Shown here piece after piece: positions 28,459 to 39,200 of a stretch of DNA of 64,000 bases. The notes under the pieces are model-generated. The model worked only from the letters and a program-made list of their open reading frames with translations, searched no databases and was not told where the DNA came from. The first letter of the stretch is position 1. Each line of letters opens with the position of its first letter. The position numbers and the translations under genes were made by a program. Origin of the DNA: Chloroflexota bacterium (GTDB taxonomy: Bacteria; Chloroflexota; Anaerolineae; B4-G1; SLSP01); NCBI GenBank assembly GCA_029555965.1, contig JAKQHY010000035.1, forward strand, positions 1 through 64,000. Direction: 5' to 3'.

Positions 28459-29418
28459 TTAAAGCCCCAACTCCATCAGACTCAAGGCCAGCGCGCCCCA
28501 CAACCCCACATCCCCGCCCAACATAGCAGGAACCACGCGGGTCTGCTCCTGATACGCCTGGGGGGCGCGCGCCGCGATGGTCTGACGTAGCGGCCCAAAT
28601 AGCAAATCGCCGGCCAACGTCACACTCCCCCCCAGCACAAACAGCGAAGGGTTCAGCAAGTACATCATTCCCACAATCGTCGCGCCGAGATAGGCGCCGG
28701 CCTGTTCAAAAACAGAGATGGACAGCGGATCACCCTGTTGCCCGGCTTCGTTGACTTCTTTGGCAGTAATCTTTGCCAGATCGCCGCGAACCATCTCCAG
28801 CAACACCGAGGGTTCCCCGGCAATGATCCGCTCACGAGCCTGCCGCGCGATAGCCGTCCCCGAGGCCATCACCTCCAAGCAGCCCGAGTTGCCACAGCCA
28901 CAGAGCGGGCCTTGCATATCCACCACCAAATGACCGATTTCGCCGCCCAGGCCGTTCCCGCCGGTAAACAGGCGGTTGTTGAAAATCATGCCGCCGCCGA
29001 TGCCGGTGCTGATGGTCATGTAGATCATGTCGGCCACACCACGCCCCGCGCCGAAGCGGTGTTCAGCCAACGCCGCGACATCGGCGTCATTCCCCACAAA
29101 GACCGGCGCATGGAATTTTTCCAGCAGAATATCGCGCAAGGGCACATTCTGCCATCCCGGCAAATTGGGGGCAAAGCGCACCACGCCCCGTTTGAAATCT
29201 ATGGGACCGGGAACACCAATGGCAATCCCCGACACGGGGTTATCCATCGGCCAGACCTGATGGATGGCTAACTGCACACGCCGCAACACAGCGGACTGCC
29301 CCTCATCTGCTTCGGTAGGCATGGCGACGCGGGCCTCCAACACATCGTCAGCCGTGTAACGCGCTGCCCGGATTTGCGTCCCCCCCAAATCTACGGCAAT
29401 GAATTGCAAAGACCCCAT
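28459..29418 (-). CDS. ROK family sugar kinase (glucokinase-like); start placed at MGSLQFIAV
   Basis: 'AVDLGGTQIRAARY', 'TISTGIGGGMI', Zn motif 'GPLCGCGNSGCLEVMASG'. Confidence 0.92.
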   Translation of the reverse strand: MGSLQFIAVDLGGTQIRAARYTADDVLEARVAMPTEADEGQSAVLRRVQLAIHQVWPMDNPVSGIAIGVPGPIDFKRGVVRFAPNLPGWQNVPLRDILLEKFHAPVFVGNDADVAALAEHRFGAGRGVADMIYMTISTGIGGGMIFNNRLFTGGNGLGGEIGHLVVDMQGPLCGCGNSGCLEVMASGTAIARQARERIIAGEPSVLLEMVRGDLAKITAKEVNEAGQQGDPLSISVFEQAGAYLGATIVGMMYLLNPSLFVLGGSVTLAGDLLFGPLRQTIAARAPQAYQEQTRVVPAMLGGDVGLWGALALSLMELGL

Positions 29419-29453
29419 TCCTTCCTCCCACTCGCTTGAAAATAGGGATTGAA

Positions 29454-29499
29454 GATTGGGGACTAGGGATTGGGCCAACCCAATCCCTAGTCCCCAATC
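29454..29499. repeat. Perfect 21-bp-stem intergenic hairpin
   Basis: GATTGGGGACTAGGGATTGGG-CCAA-CCCAATCCCTAGTCCCCAATC. Confidence 0.95.
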
Positions 29500-29548
29500 C
29501 CTAATCCCTGCGGTGACATCTTCATCCAACCTGGAATTTTACCACATT

Positions 29549-31306
29549 CTATCCATGCTGCATCCGGGCCTGACGCCAGCGGGGAATTTCGGCAGCCGAC
29601 CGCGCATTGAGCAAATGCTGCGGCCCGGCCCAACCACGCCGGGCCATCGCCATGCCGAAATCCAGCACGGCAAATCCTTCCCGATCGTGGGCGTCGGAAC
29701 TAATGGCTAAAGTGACCCCTAATTCCAGAGCGCGCCGCACATAAATGTCATTCAGGTCGAGGCGCTGCGGCCAGGCGTTGATCTCCAGAGCCACACCGCG
29801 CGCCGCCGCCGCGCGAAACACCGCTTCGACATCCACGTCCACGCCGTGACGCAGTCCGAGCAGCCGGTTCAAAGGATGGCCGATCAAATCCACGTGGGGG
29901 TTCTGCATCGCAGTGATGATCCGCCGCGTCATCTGTTCACGCGGCAAACTGAGGTCGGTATGCACGGACGCGACCACAAAATCCAACCGGGCCAGCGCCT
30001 CATCCGACCAATCCAGCGTCCCATCGGCCTGAATGTTCACCTCAGCCCCGGCAAACACCTGGAACTCACGGAATAGCGGTGTCCCTTTGGCAAACCAGGC
30101 ATTAACGCGGGCAACATCGGCCAGAAAGTCGTCCAAAACTTCCGGCGTCAGCCCCTTGCCGCAGGCGGTTCCATTCGTGTGATCGGCCACCACCATATAC
30201 CGCAGTCCGACTTGCCGCGCGGCAGCCACCATCTCTTCCAGGTTGTGCTCGCCGTTGGAATAGTCAGTATGACATTGAAAATCCCCCAACAAATTGCCGC
30301 GCTCCACCAGGCGCGGCAAACGCCCCGCCTGCGCCGCCTCAATCTCGCCGCGATCCTCGCGCAATTCTGGCGGAATCCAGGGCAACCCTAAGGTAGCATA
30401 GACGGCTTCCTCCCCGGCGCAGATAATCTCGGAGCCGTTGTCCCGGCGGAAGCCATACTCACCCAGGGTCAGTCCCTGTTGCTGCGCCAGCCGGCGGATG
30501 TGCAGGTTGTGAGCTTGACTGCCGGTAAAGTACTGCAAGCCAGACCCCCAGCGCTCCGGCGACAGCACACGCAAATCCACCTGAATGCCATCGGCTGTGC
30601 GCACGGAGGTCTTCGTTGCACCCATCAATAGCACCTCCTCCACCAACGGGAGTTGGCAGAAATGCGCCATCACCGCGGCAGCATCGGTTGCTGCAACCAG
30701 CAGCGCCACATCCCCTACCGTCTCGCGCATCCGGCGCAAACTGCCGATGGGTTCGGCCTGTAAAACGCCGGGGACATCCCGCAACTCCCGACGGATGTCT
30801 TGAAGCAGCGGCCAGGCGACGCCTAAGGGGAGGCGTCCGGTGCGCTGCCGTCGCCAAGCGCGAATGTTTTCCAGCAGCCTCTGCTCCATCCGCGCGCCAA
30901 CGCCTTTGACTTGCCGCAATTGTCCGGCAATAGCAGCCGCTTCGAGATCATCAGCAGAAACGATTCCCAGTGAATCCCAAAAAAGTTTGGCGCGCCGGGG
31001 GCCAACCTCGGGGATTTCCAGCAGTTCCAACAGTCCGAAGGGAACCTGGTCCAACAACCGATTGTAGGCCGCGAGCGTTCCCGTTTGTAGATACTCGGCT
31101 ATCTTGGCAGCCAGAATGTCCCCCACGCCGGGGATTTCTTTCAGTCGCTTTTCACGCCAGAGTTGCTCCAATGGTTCGCCTAACGCACGCAGACTTTCGG
31201 CAGCCCGACGGTATGCTTGCGTGCGATGCGGGCTTTCTCCTTGCAGTTCCAACACATTTGCCATTGTCTCAAAAATGCCGGCCAAGGTGTTCTGCTGCTC
31301 ACTCAT
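29549..31306 (-). CDS. polX: Family X DNA polymerase with C-terminal PHP domain
   Basis: N-terminal HhH ('EIPGVGDILAAKIAEYL'), 'GSLRRMRETVGD', 'GDFQCHTDYSNGEHNLEEM', 'VVASVHTDL', 'ISSDAHDREG'. Confidence 0.9.
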   Translation of the reverse strand: MSEQQNTLAGIFETMANVLELQGESPHRTQAYRRAAESLRALGEPLEQLWREKRLKEIPGVGDILAAKIAEYLQTGTLAAYNRLLDQVPFGLLELLEIPEVGPRRAKLFWDSLGIVSADDLEAAAIAGQLRQVKGVGARMEQRLLENIRAWRRQRTGRLPLGVAWPLLQDIRRELRDVPGVLQAEPIGSLRRMRETVGDVALLVAATDAAAVMAHFCQLPLVEEVLLMGATKTSVRTADGIQVDLRVLSPERWGSGLQYFTGSQAHNLHIRRLAQQQGLTLGEYGFRRDNGSEIICAGEEAVYATLGLPWIPPELREDRGEIEAAQAGRLPRLVERGNLLGDFQCHTDYSNGEHNLEEMVAAARQVGLRYMVVADHTNGTACGKGLTPEVLDDFLADVARVNAWFAKGTPLFREFQVFAGAEVNIQADGTLDWSDEALARLDFVVASVHTDLSLPREQMTRRIITAMQNPHVDLIGHPLNRLLGLRHGVDVDVEAVFRAAAARGVALEINAWPQRLDLNDIYVRRALELGVTLAISSDAHDREGFAVLDFGMAMARRGWAGPQHLLNARSAAEIPRWRQARMQHG

Positions 31307-31693
31307 CTCTGCCTCCTCTCAATGTCGAGACCTGCAAACCTACGACGAGTCATACTCCTGACGATAGCAATGTCCCGATAGGCTATGGGACAATGAGGAT
31401 TTAAGATGACCGCCCCAGGCTCATCCCATCCTGGAAACGCCCCAGGGGATCATTGCCATGGCGGATTATTACTTTTATTATAGAAGGTTTTGAGAGAAGG
31501 GGCAAATTCCACATAAAGACAATGCGCAAAGTAAATTATATAAAAATAAATATGTTCAACACACTCGCATAGGTTCGTAATCCACTCAAGCTGCTGACGA
31601 AGAGCCGGGGCTTCGATATACGCGCAGTATGTACGTCTTCCGGTCTCCTTCAAAGTTTGACATTTTTCCCTTTACCCCTACAATCGCAGCGAT

Positions 31694-32755
31694 ATGCGAG
31701 ATTACCGCGAATATGCCGGAAACCTACACGTTCATTCTGTCTATTCGGATGGACATGCCCCCCACCAGACTATCGTTGAGGCAGCCGCCGCAGCCGGGTT
31801 GAACTTTGTCATTGTCACCGACCACAACGTCCGGCCTGAAGGGTTAGAGAATTATTATGGTCGCGTGCTGCTGCTCATCGGTGAGGAAGTTCACAACGCG
31901 CGGCGCCAACCGCAAAGCAGCCATCTGTTGGTTTACAATAGTTCTCAAGAACTGTCGCCGTACACCTTTGGCAGCAGTCACACCTTGATTCAAACGGCTC
32001 TGGCGCGCGGCGGCTTTTGTTATCTGGCGCACCCCATAGAAAAGGCCAGCCCCCTTGGCCCAGAACTGGCAGCCATTCCCTGGGCCGATTGGCCGGTGGA
32101 GGGGATCAGTGGACTGGAACTGTGGAATTATATGTCCGAATTCAAGAGTCTGGCGTGGGCCAAGCCGGCGGCGTTGATCTATGGATTGCAACCAGCCTGG
32201 GGCATCACGGGCCCTTTCCGCGCCACGCTGCGACTATGGGACGAGTTGCTCAATCAAGGCCGCAAGCTGGGCGTTCTGGGCAATTCCGATGCTCATGCCA
32301 CGGTCTATCACTGGGGGCCGGTCACCCGGCAGTTGTTCCCTTATGCCTACTTGTTTCGCTGTGTAAACACCCACGTATTGACGCAAGGGGCATTGACCGG
32401 AGAGGTCGCGCACGACAAAGAGATTTTGTACGATGCCCTGCGAATCGGGCGCACCTGGGTGGGATACGACCTGCCCCACAGCACACGCGGATTCCGCTTT
32501 GTGGCTCGGAGCGGTGCGGCCCAGGCCACCGTCGGGGAGGAGTTGCGCCGGTTGGGCGCCATCACGTTCGAAATCACGCTACCGGCGCCCGGCGATATTC
32601 ACCTGTTGCGCAACGGTAAGCGCGTCTTGCGTCGTTATGGGGCCTATGTGCAGCACCTGTTGGTTGACCCCGGCGTCTATCGCGTTGAGGTATACCGGCG
32701 TTTCTGGGGGCGCAAAGTCGGTTGGATTTTTTCAAGCCCGATCTACATTCTTTGA
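31694..32755 (+). CDS. PHP-domain metal-dependent phosphoesterase-like protein
   Basis: 'NLHVHSVYSDGHAPHQTIVEAAAAAGLNFVIVTDHN', 'LGNSDAHA'. Confidence 0.88.
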   Translation: MRDYREYAGNLHVHSVYSDGHAPHQTIVEAAAAAGLNFVIVTDHNVRPEGLENYYGRVLLLIGEEVHNARRQPQSSHLLVYNSSQELSPYTFGSSHTLIQTALARGGFCYLAHPIEKASPLGPELAAIPWADWPVEGISGLELWNYMSEFKSLAWAKPAALIYGLQPAWGITGPFRATLRLWDELLNQGRKLGVLGNSDAHATVYHWGPVTRQLFPYAYLFRCVNTHVLTQGALTGEVAHDKEILYDALRIGRTWVGYDLPHSTRGFRFVARSGAAQATVGEELRRLGAITFEITLPAPGDIHLLRNGKRVLRRYGAYVQHLLVDPGVYRVEVYRRFWGRKVGWIFSSPIYIL

Positions 32756-32821
32756 AAAACGGAGGGATGCCTTCGACGGCAAACGGCGCCGGTCAACACA
32801 AAAAACCTTGTTATGCCAAAA

Positions 32822-32851
32822 CAAAGAGGCCGACATACGTCGGCCTCTTTG
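32822..32851. terminator. Convergent hairpin terminator
   Basis: CAAAGAGGCCGAC-ATAC-GTCGGCCTCTTTG. Confidence 0.8.
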
Positions 32852-32885
32852 TGTGCTAAACGCCACAAAATAGTGTACTACGCGC

Positions 32886-33146
32886 CTAAATCAGGTCCTT
32901 ACCCGGCCCCTTAGTGAAGAAATCCGCATTGGCCGCAATCGCTGCCACGTCTTCTACATCCCCTTCGTCAAAAATTGCTTCGTTAGGACATTCCGCAGCG
33001 CACGCGCCGCAGCTAATGCAGCTATCGGGGTTGATGTAGTAGGTGGGCCATTTGGCATCGCCCTCTACACAATGAATTGAATCGGTAGGGCAAACATCTA
33101 CACATAAACCGGCGCGCTCACACAGAGCAGTAATCACATAAGCCAT
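32886..33146 (-). CDS. 4Fe-4S (2x) ferredoxin; start placed at MAYVITALC
   Basis: 'CERAGLCVDVCPTDSIHC', 'CISCGACAAECPNEAI'. Confidence 0.92.
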   Translation of the reverse strand: MAYVITALCERAGLCVDVCPTDSIHCVEGDAKWPTYYINPDSCISCGACAAECPNEAIFDEGDVEDVAAIAANADFFTKGPGKDLI

Positions 33147-33232
33147 AGATAACCTCCTGATCAAAGTAATAGGAATAGGGTAAAAACTTTCTCCAGTCAA
33201 CAACGATCATTGTACACCGGAGATTTAAACTG

Positions 33233-36200
33233 TCAACCGGCGGATTGCACAGAGTCTTTCTTATCGGTGCGATGACGACCATTTTTCTTGACAGACTCCA
33301 ACACAGAGGCTACATCCCGGAGTAACTGCTCCTGATCGTAGATGCCTTTTTGCAACAATGCCTCCACCCCCTGTTGCAACCGTTCCCGTTCTTCGCGCGT
33401 CAACTCTTTGGCGGTGACGACGATGACGGGAATACGCTGCGTGGTGCTGTTAGCCTTCAGGTTTTCCAGCACTGCAAAGCCATCCACATCGGGCATCATC
33501 AAATCCAGCACAATCAAGGCCGGCGGGTCGGCGTGAATCCGGGAGATGGCATCAGCGCCGCCGGCCGCCTCCCGCACCTGGTGGCCGGCATTGGTGAGAA
33601 TCCGATGTAAAAGTTTCCGATCATCCACATTGTCATCCGCCACCAAAATGTAACCCTCACCGATGGGTTGATCTAACCGTGTCAGCGCATCCAACAAGTC
33701 CTGTTCATTGATAGGTTTGATCAAGTAGTCGCTGGCTCCCATACTGAAGCCCTTCTCCACATCGTCGCTCTTGATCGAACAGACAATCACCGGAATTTCA
33801 CGGGTCTCCGGTTCAGATTGTAAGTCTCCGATAACCTCCCAACCATCCTTGCCCGGCATCAATACATCGAGGGTAATGGCGTAGGGCTTCAGGCGACGAG
33901 CCTCGGCCATCACACGTGCGCTGTCCGTCAGACCAAAGACGATATACCCCTGCTTTTCGAGATACCGGCGCAGAATGGTGATCACGGTTTCGTCGTCATC
34001 CACGGCCAGAATGATCCGCGAGGTCGGACTCTTGCCCCGCTTTTCTTCGATCTCCTCCGGCGCCACAGTTCTCGATTGCGGGCCGCCAATAGGCAAGGAG
34101 AAGAAAAAGGTTGACCCCTCCCCCACCTTACTATCCAGCCAGAGATCGCCGCCGTGGGCCTTGATAAACTCCAGGCTCAAGGGCATCCCAATGCCGGTGC
34201 CGCCATATTTCCGCGTTGAAGAGGAGTCCACCTGTTCAAAGCGCTCAAACACTGCGGCGAAACGGTGCTGGGGAATACCGATGCCGGTATCCTGAACGCT
34301 GACAATCACCTGGTAGTTGTCATAGGTAGCCGAAATCTTGATGTAGCCCTGCTCGGTAAACTTCGCTGCATTACTCATCAAGTTCGTGATGACCTGACGG
34401 ACGCGTCGGGTATCGGCTAAAACCGAGGGCAGCTCGGGCGGCACATCGGCCAACAATTCTACATTTTTGTCCTTCACCAACGCCTTCGATACCAACAGGA
34501 CACTCTTGATCAGTTCCTTGAGGTCCGTCGGTTCAAACGCGAACTCCATCTTGCCGGCCTCAATCTTAGAAATATCGAGGATGTCGTTGATCAAGTTTAA
34601 CAACTGCGTGCCGCTCTCAAAAATGGCGGTGAGGTCGGTCTTCTGCATATCGGTGAGGGGGCCATCAATTCCTTTGAGGATCACGCGCGAGAAACCAATA
34701 ATGGAGTTCAACGGGGTGCGCAATTCATGGGACATATTGGCCAGAAATTCACTCTTAAGACGATCCACTTCCTTGAGTTTTTCGGCTGTCCCCTGCGCAT
34801 CCTGATACAATCCGGCGGTCTCCAGGGCCACGCTGATGTTGATGCCAGCGGTCCTGATGGTCTCCCGCACCTTCTCATCTATCGGCGGTTGTCCTTCCTG
34901 CCGGCCCACCATCAAGACGCCAAAGACGGCCTCGCGCACCGCCAAACGCACCGCATACGCTTCGACCAGCGGCGACTTTAGCCCGGCCGTGAAACTGAGC
35001 ATCAGGCTGTCCTTGCGCCCGCGGAAGTCAATGTGTGCGGTCTCCCGACTATCCACCACCTCATAGACAGCGGGGAATTCATTCGGCACGAACGTGCCCG
35101 GTTCGCGGTCAGCATTAAGCAGTACCCCCTCGCCATCCAACACGCCCACCGGGCTGAGAAAGCGCCCATCCCACTGCCACATCAGCACCGGCATGTGCAG
35201 CCACGCCGCGATAACCTGACCGACATTGCGCATCAAAGAGACCGGCTCCAACTCGGTGCTCGCGGTCTGAAGGACCTGGTTGAGGAAGGCGCGCCGGTCG
35301 GCCTCTTCCTGCGTGTCGGCAATCAAGCTGATATTCTGCAACGCCACCGAAGTCTGCCGCGCCACGCTCTCGTAAAACCGCAGTTCAGCCGTGGAGAACT
35401 CGCGCGTCTTTATGCTGTGGATCAGGAGCAAGCCATACTGCACATCGCGCACGGCCAGTGGAAACACGGCCGTCGCCCGCAGCCGCAACCCACCGAAAAA
35501 GTTTCGCACGTACTCATCCACGATAGGTTCCTGCGTTACATCAGGCGTCACGAAACGCCCATCGTTATTCAACACATCCAAGAACAAGCGCAGCTCGGAC
35601 AATGGCAAAATCTGCACCGGTAGTTTGGGCTGTTCCCGGCTGCGGTTAACCACCAACCGCAGTTCGGTGGGATTACGGATGGGCATCAACAGGCCGGCGG
35701 AGATCCAATCCGGCTCTTCGCGCTGCGAAATCCCATCTACGGCTGCCTCTAACACATCCTCCACAGCGCTGGCATCCGTGATCTGTTGCGAAATCCGATA
35801 CAACATCCGGGTCTCCGCCAGGGAGCCTTGCGAACGTTCGTAGAGGTTCGCACTTTCAATAACGTTGGCTAACTGCGTCGCCATCAAATCCAAAGTGGAA
35901 ATTTCTTCCTGAGTGAAGGCAAACCGACGCTGACTCTGGAGACTCAACACGCCAATGGTCTGCCCGCGACTCACCAGCGGCAAGGCGATAGCAGACCGCG
36001 TCTCCGGCAGCAATGGGTTGGCGAAATACAAGGGGTCACGCGACACATCCAGAGCCACCCGGCGTTGGGCGCGCTCGGCGCACCAACCTTCCAGGGTCTC
36101 GCTGCTGACGCGCAACCGATGCCCCATTCGCAACAATTTGTCGCCAGCCTCGCCGCTCCCCGCCTCCAGCACGGCCCATACCCCATCGCTATCCAGCAAG

Positions 36201-39200
36201 TAGATAGCCACAAAGTACAAATCAAACCGATCCCGGAAGAAATTCACCGAATCCCGCAGCAACTGCTCACGATCTGAGAGCGCCGTGGTGACATTCGCCA
36301 GGTCTACAGCGGCGCTCAACTGTTCGGTTTGATTCACCGAGCGTTGCAGCAGTTCGAGGTTAGAAATCACCACCGCCGCTTGTACCAGGATACTGTTGTA
36401 AAGCCGGATATCCTGTTCGGTCGGTTCAAATTTTTCGGAAAACTCGAACTTAAAGAAACCGATCCGTTCGCCGCTGACGATGCCGCCGATCAAGAACTGG
36501 CCGACAACGACCGACAGGACCCCCTGTTGCAGGTAGGCAGCGCGCGCAGCTTCAGGCAGACGCTCGTCCGTCGTCACATCTGCCACAACATACACTTCAT
36601 CCCCCACCTGCTCCAAAATCGGCAATTCCGAGATGTGCATTCGCTCGCCGATCTCGGCAGGCCGCAACTTTGGATCATTGCTCCATGCTGTCACCGTCTC
36701 CACGCGATCATGCGTGGCGCCGGTCTCCGGGTCAGGCACAAAAAGCTGGATTTCGCCCCGCGCCGACTCCCCCAGGATCGTGTGCTCAATGATCGCGCGC
36801 AGCAACGTCTCATAGGAGGTAGCTTTACCCAGCGCGCTTGTTGCCTCATATAACCGCCGCGACTCGCCCGCGCTGTCCTGGGCCTGCCGCAGCAAGCTGG
36901 CGCGCTCCATCGCCGAAGCAACTTGTGCGGCGACTTGTTCCAGGATCGGCATCAGATCGGCGCGCGAGAATGCCTCACTGGTGCGGCTCGCCAGGTGCAA
37001 TGACCCCAACGCGCGATACCCCAGACGCAGCGGCATAATCACCAGCGAAGTCATCTCCAATCCCAACCAATCCGCATCCTCTGGGAATTGCTGCGCAGGG
37101 TGCAGATCGTTAACCACATACAGTTGATTTTTTTGGGCCACCCAACTGGCACCGCTAGTAGGCGGCAAGCGGCGATTCAGCCAGAGCGCCGCCCCCTGAG
37201 TTTCGGCGGCTTGCCCCACCCCCAACACTTGTGAGGCGCCATCCCGCATATCATAGCCCACCAACAACAACATATCCAAAGGGAACAAGGCGCTCAGGCG
37301 GATCACAAAATCATCCAGAGCAGCCACGAGGTTCTCGGTAGCATTGAGGAACGCCACGACCTCTTGCAAAAAGCGCACCTGTTGCTCTCGGCGTCGGGTT
37401 TCGCGTAGCGCGTTCTGCGATTGATCCAGCAATAAGCGGTTTTCCAGAGCCAGCGAAATCTGATCGCGCACGGCCTCCAACATAGCAATGTCGTCCTCAG
37501 AGAATTGGGCCGCGTCGCCTGGCTCCTCAAAACGGAGCGTCCCGACCAATTCACCCTTCAATTCCAACGGCGAAATCAGCGAAGCGCCATCCCCGCCTTC
37601 GGTTGGGACAACCGGCATTTCCGGGGTCCAAGTCTCCGGCAAAGGCGCCACCGTCTCCAAAGAGGAGATGGGCGTGACCTGCTCCAAGTCGTAGGAGTAT
37701 CCCAGGACCCCTTGCTGCACCACATACGTGTCCAACATCTCCACCGTATAACGGCTTTGAATCCGCTGCACTTCCTGATAACGCGCCTCGGATTCCGCAA
37801 TCAGCCGCGCATTGATGATGGCATTGGCTAACTGGTCAGCCATCGTCTGCAAGATCGTGATGTCAGACGGCGAATAAGCGGCCACTTCGACGGATTGAAT
37901 GGTCATCGCGCCGATAACCTCGCCCCGGCTCGCCAGCGGCAACGCCATCTCCGAGCGGGTATCAGGCAGGTGGGGGTTGTTGAAGCGCACCGCAGCCTGC
38001 CCCACATCCAGCCGGATGACCGCCTCGCCACTCGCCACGCATGTCCCGATCATGGACTTGCCGCCGACTTCGAGACGGTGGCCGGCCTGCAACATAATCT
38101 GGCCGGCTTCGCCAGTGCCGGCGCGCAACACCGCCCAGTGCTGGGAATCATCCAGCAAGAAAATACCGGCATAGTACAAATTGAACCGCTCCCGAATCAG
38201 TTCGACCGCCTGGAACAACAACTGATCCTGATCCACGATGGAGGAGGCCGCCCGCGAGACTTCGGCCGCCGTTTGCAATCGCTGCGCCCGCCGTTCATTC
38301 TGTTCGATCAAGTGGCGCGTGTACAGCGCGCCGCCCACCTGATCGACGACCGTGCGCACGATGACCTCCAGGAAACGCTCCGAGACACGCCGCACCGGAC
38401 GGCGACCCAACCAGGAGAGTAGCCCCAACAACCGGTTGGCCGCGTGGAGCGCCGCTGAAATCACACTGCGGTACCCGCGCTGTCCCATACTGGCGCGGAC
38501 ACTTTCGGGCACCTCAACGTCAGGAGCCGTGATATCATCATAAACGTAAATCTTTTGGGACTCTCCTGTGAACCACGCCAGTAGCTCATGATCGAAGTCC
38601 ATCCGCGAAAAACACTGATAGTTTCGCGCCGCCCCCTCCAGCTCGATCAGGTGCGCATCCATCATCAGGGGATTGCCATGCTCATCCCAATGCGTAAACA
38701 AGCGCACAGATACCGCATCCATTTCTAAAAATTCGGCCACATCCGCAACCGAGGACACCAAATCCTGGACAGATTGGGCTTGATTGACCCCACGACTCAC
38801 TTTATAGAGCGCCTGGGTCTCAGCCAGCGAGGCCTGAGCCTCATCAAAGACACGCGCATTCTGGATAGCGGTGGCAATCTGCCCGGCCATCGTTTGTAGC
38901 ACGGTAATGTCGGTGCGTGAAAAGGATCGCACCTTATCTGATTGGACGGTCATGGCGCCGATGATCTGACCACGCCCGATCAGGGGCAAGGCAATCTCGG
39001 CAGTAGAATCCGGCAACAAGGGGTTTACATAACGCACTGCGGCCTCAATGCGTTCCGGGATCTGTGGAACACCCAACGCCACACACTGCCCAATCATGGA
39101 ATTGCTGCCAATTTCGAAACCGTGTTGGTTCGCCAACATGATACGACCTGGCTCCCCGGTGCCGGCGCGCAGTCCCACCCAATGTCGCTCTTGATCGACC

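Noticed and set aside
30250-30300. Loss of the first His in the PolX PHP motif (GDFQCHT instead of GDLHxHT)
   Set aside because: From memory, Thermus-type PolX also has Gln here (GDLQVHS), so it is probably normal for this branch; only the polymerase-site Asp->Ala is reported
31450-31653. 67-aa minus-strand ORF in an AT-rich gap
   Set aside because: Short, AT-rich intergenic region with no motif or RBS; likely spurious
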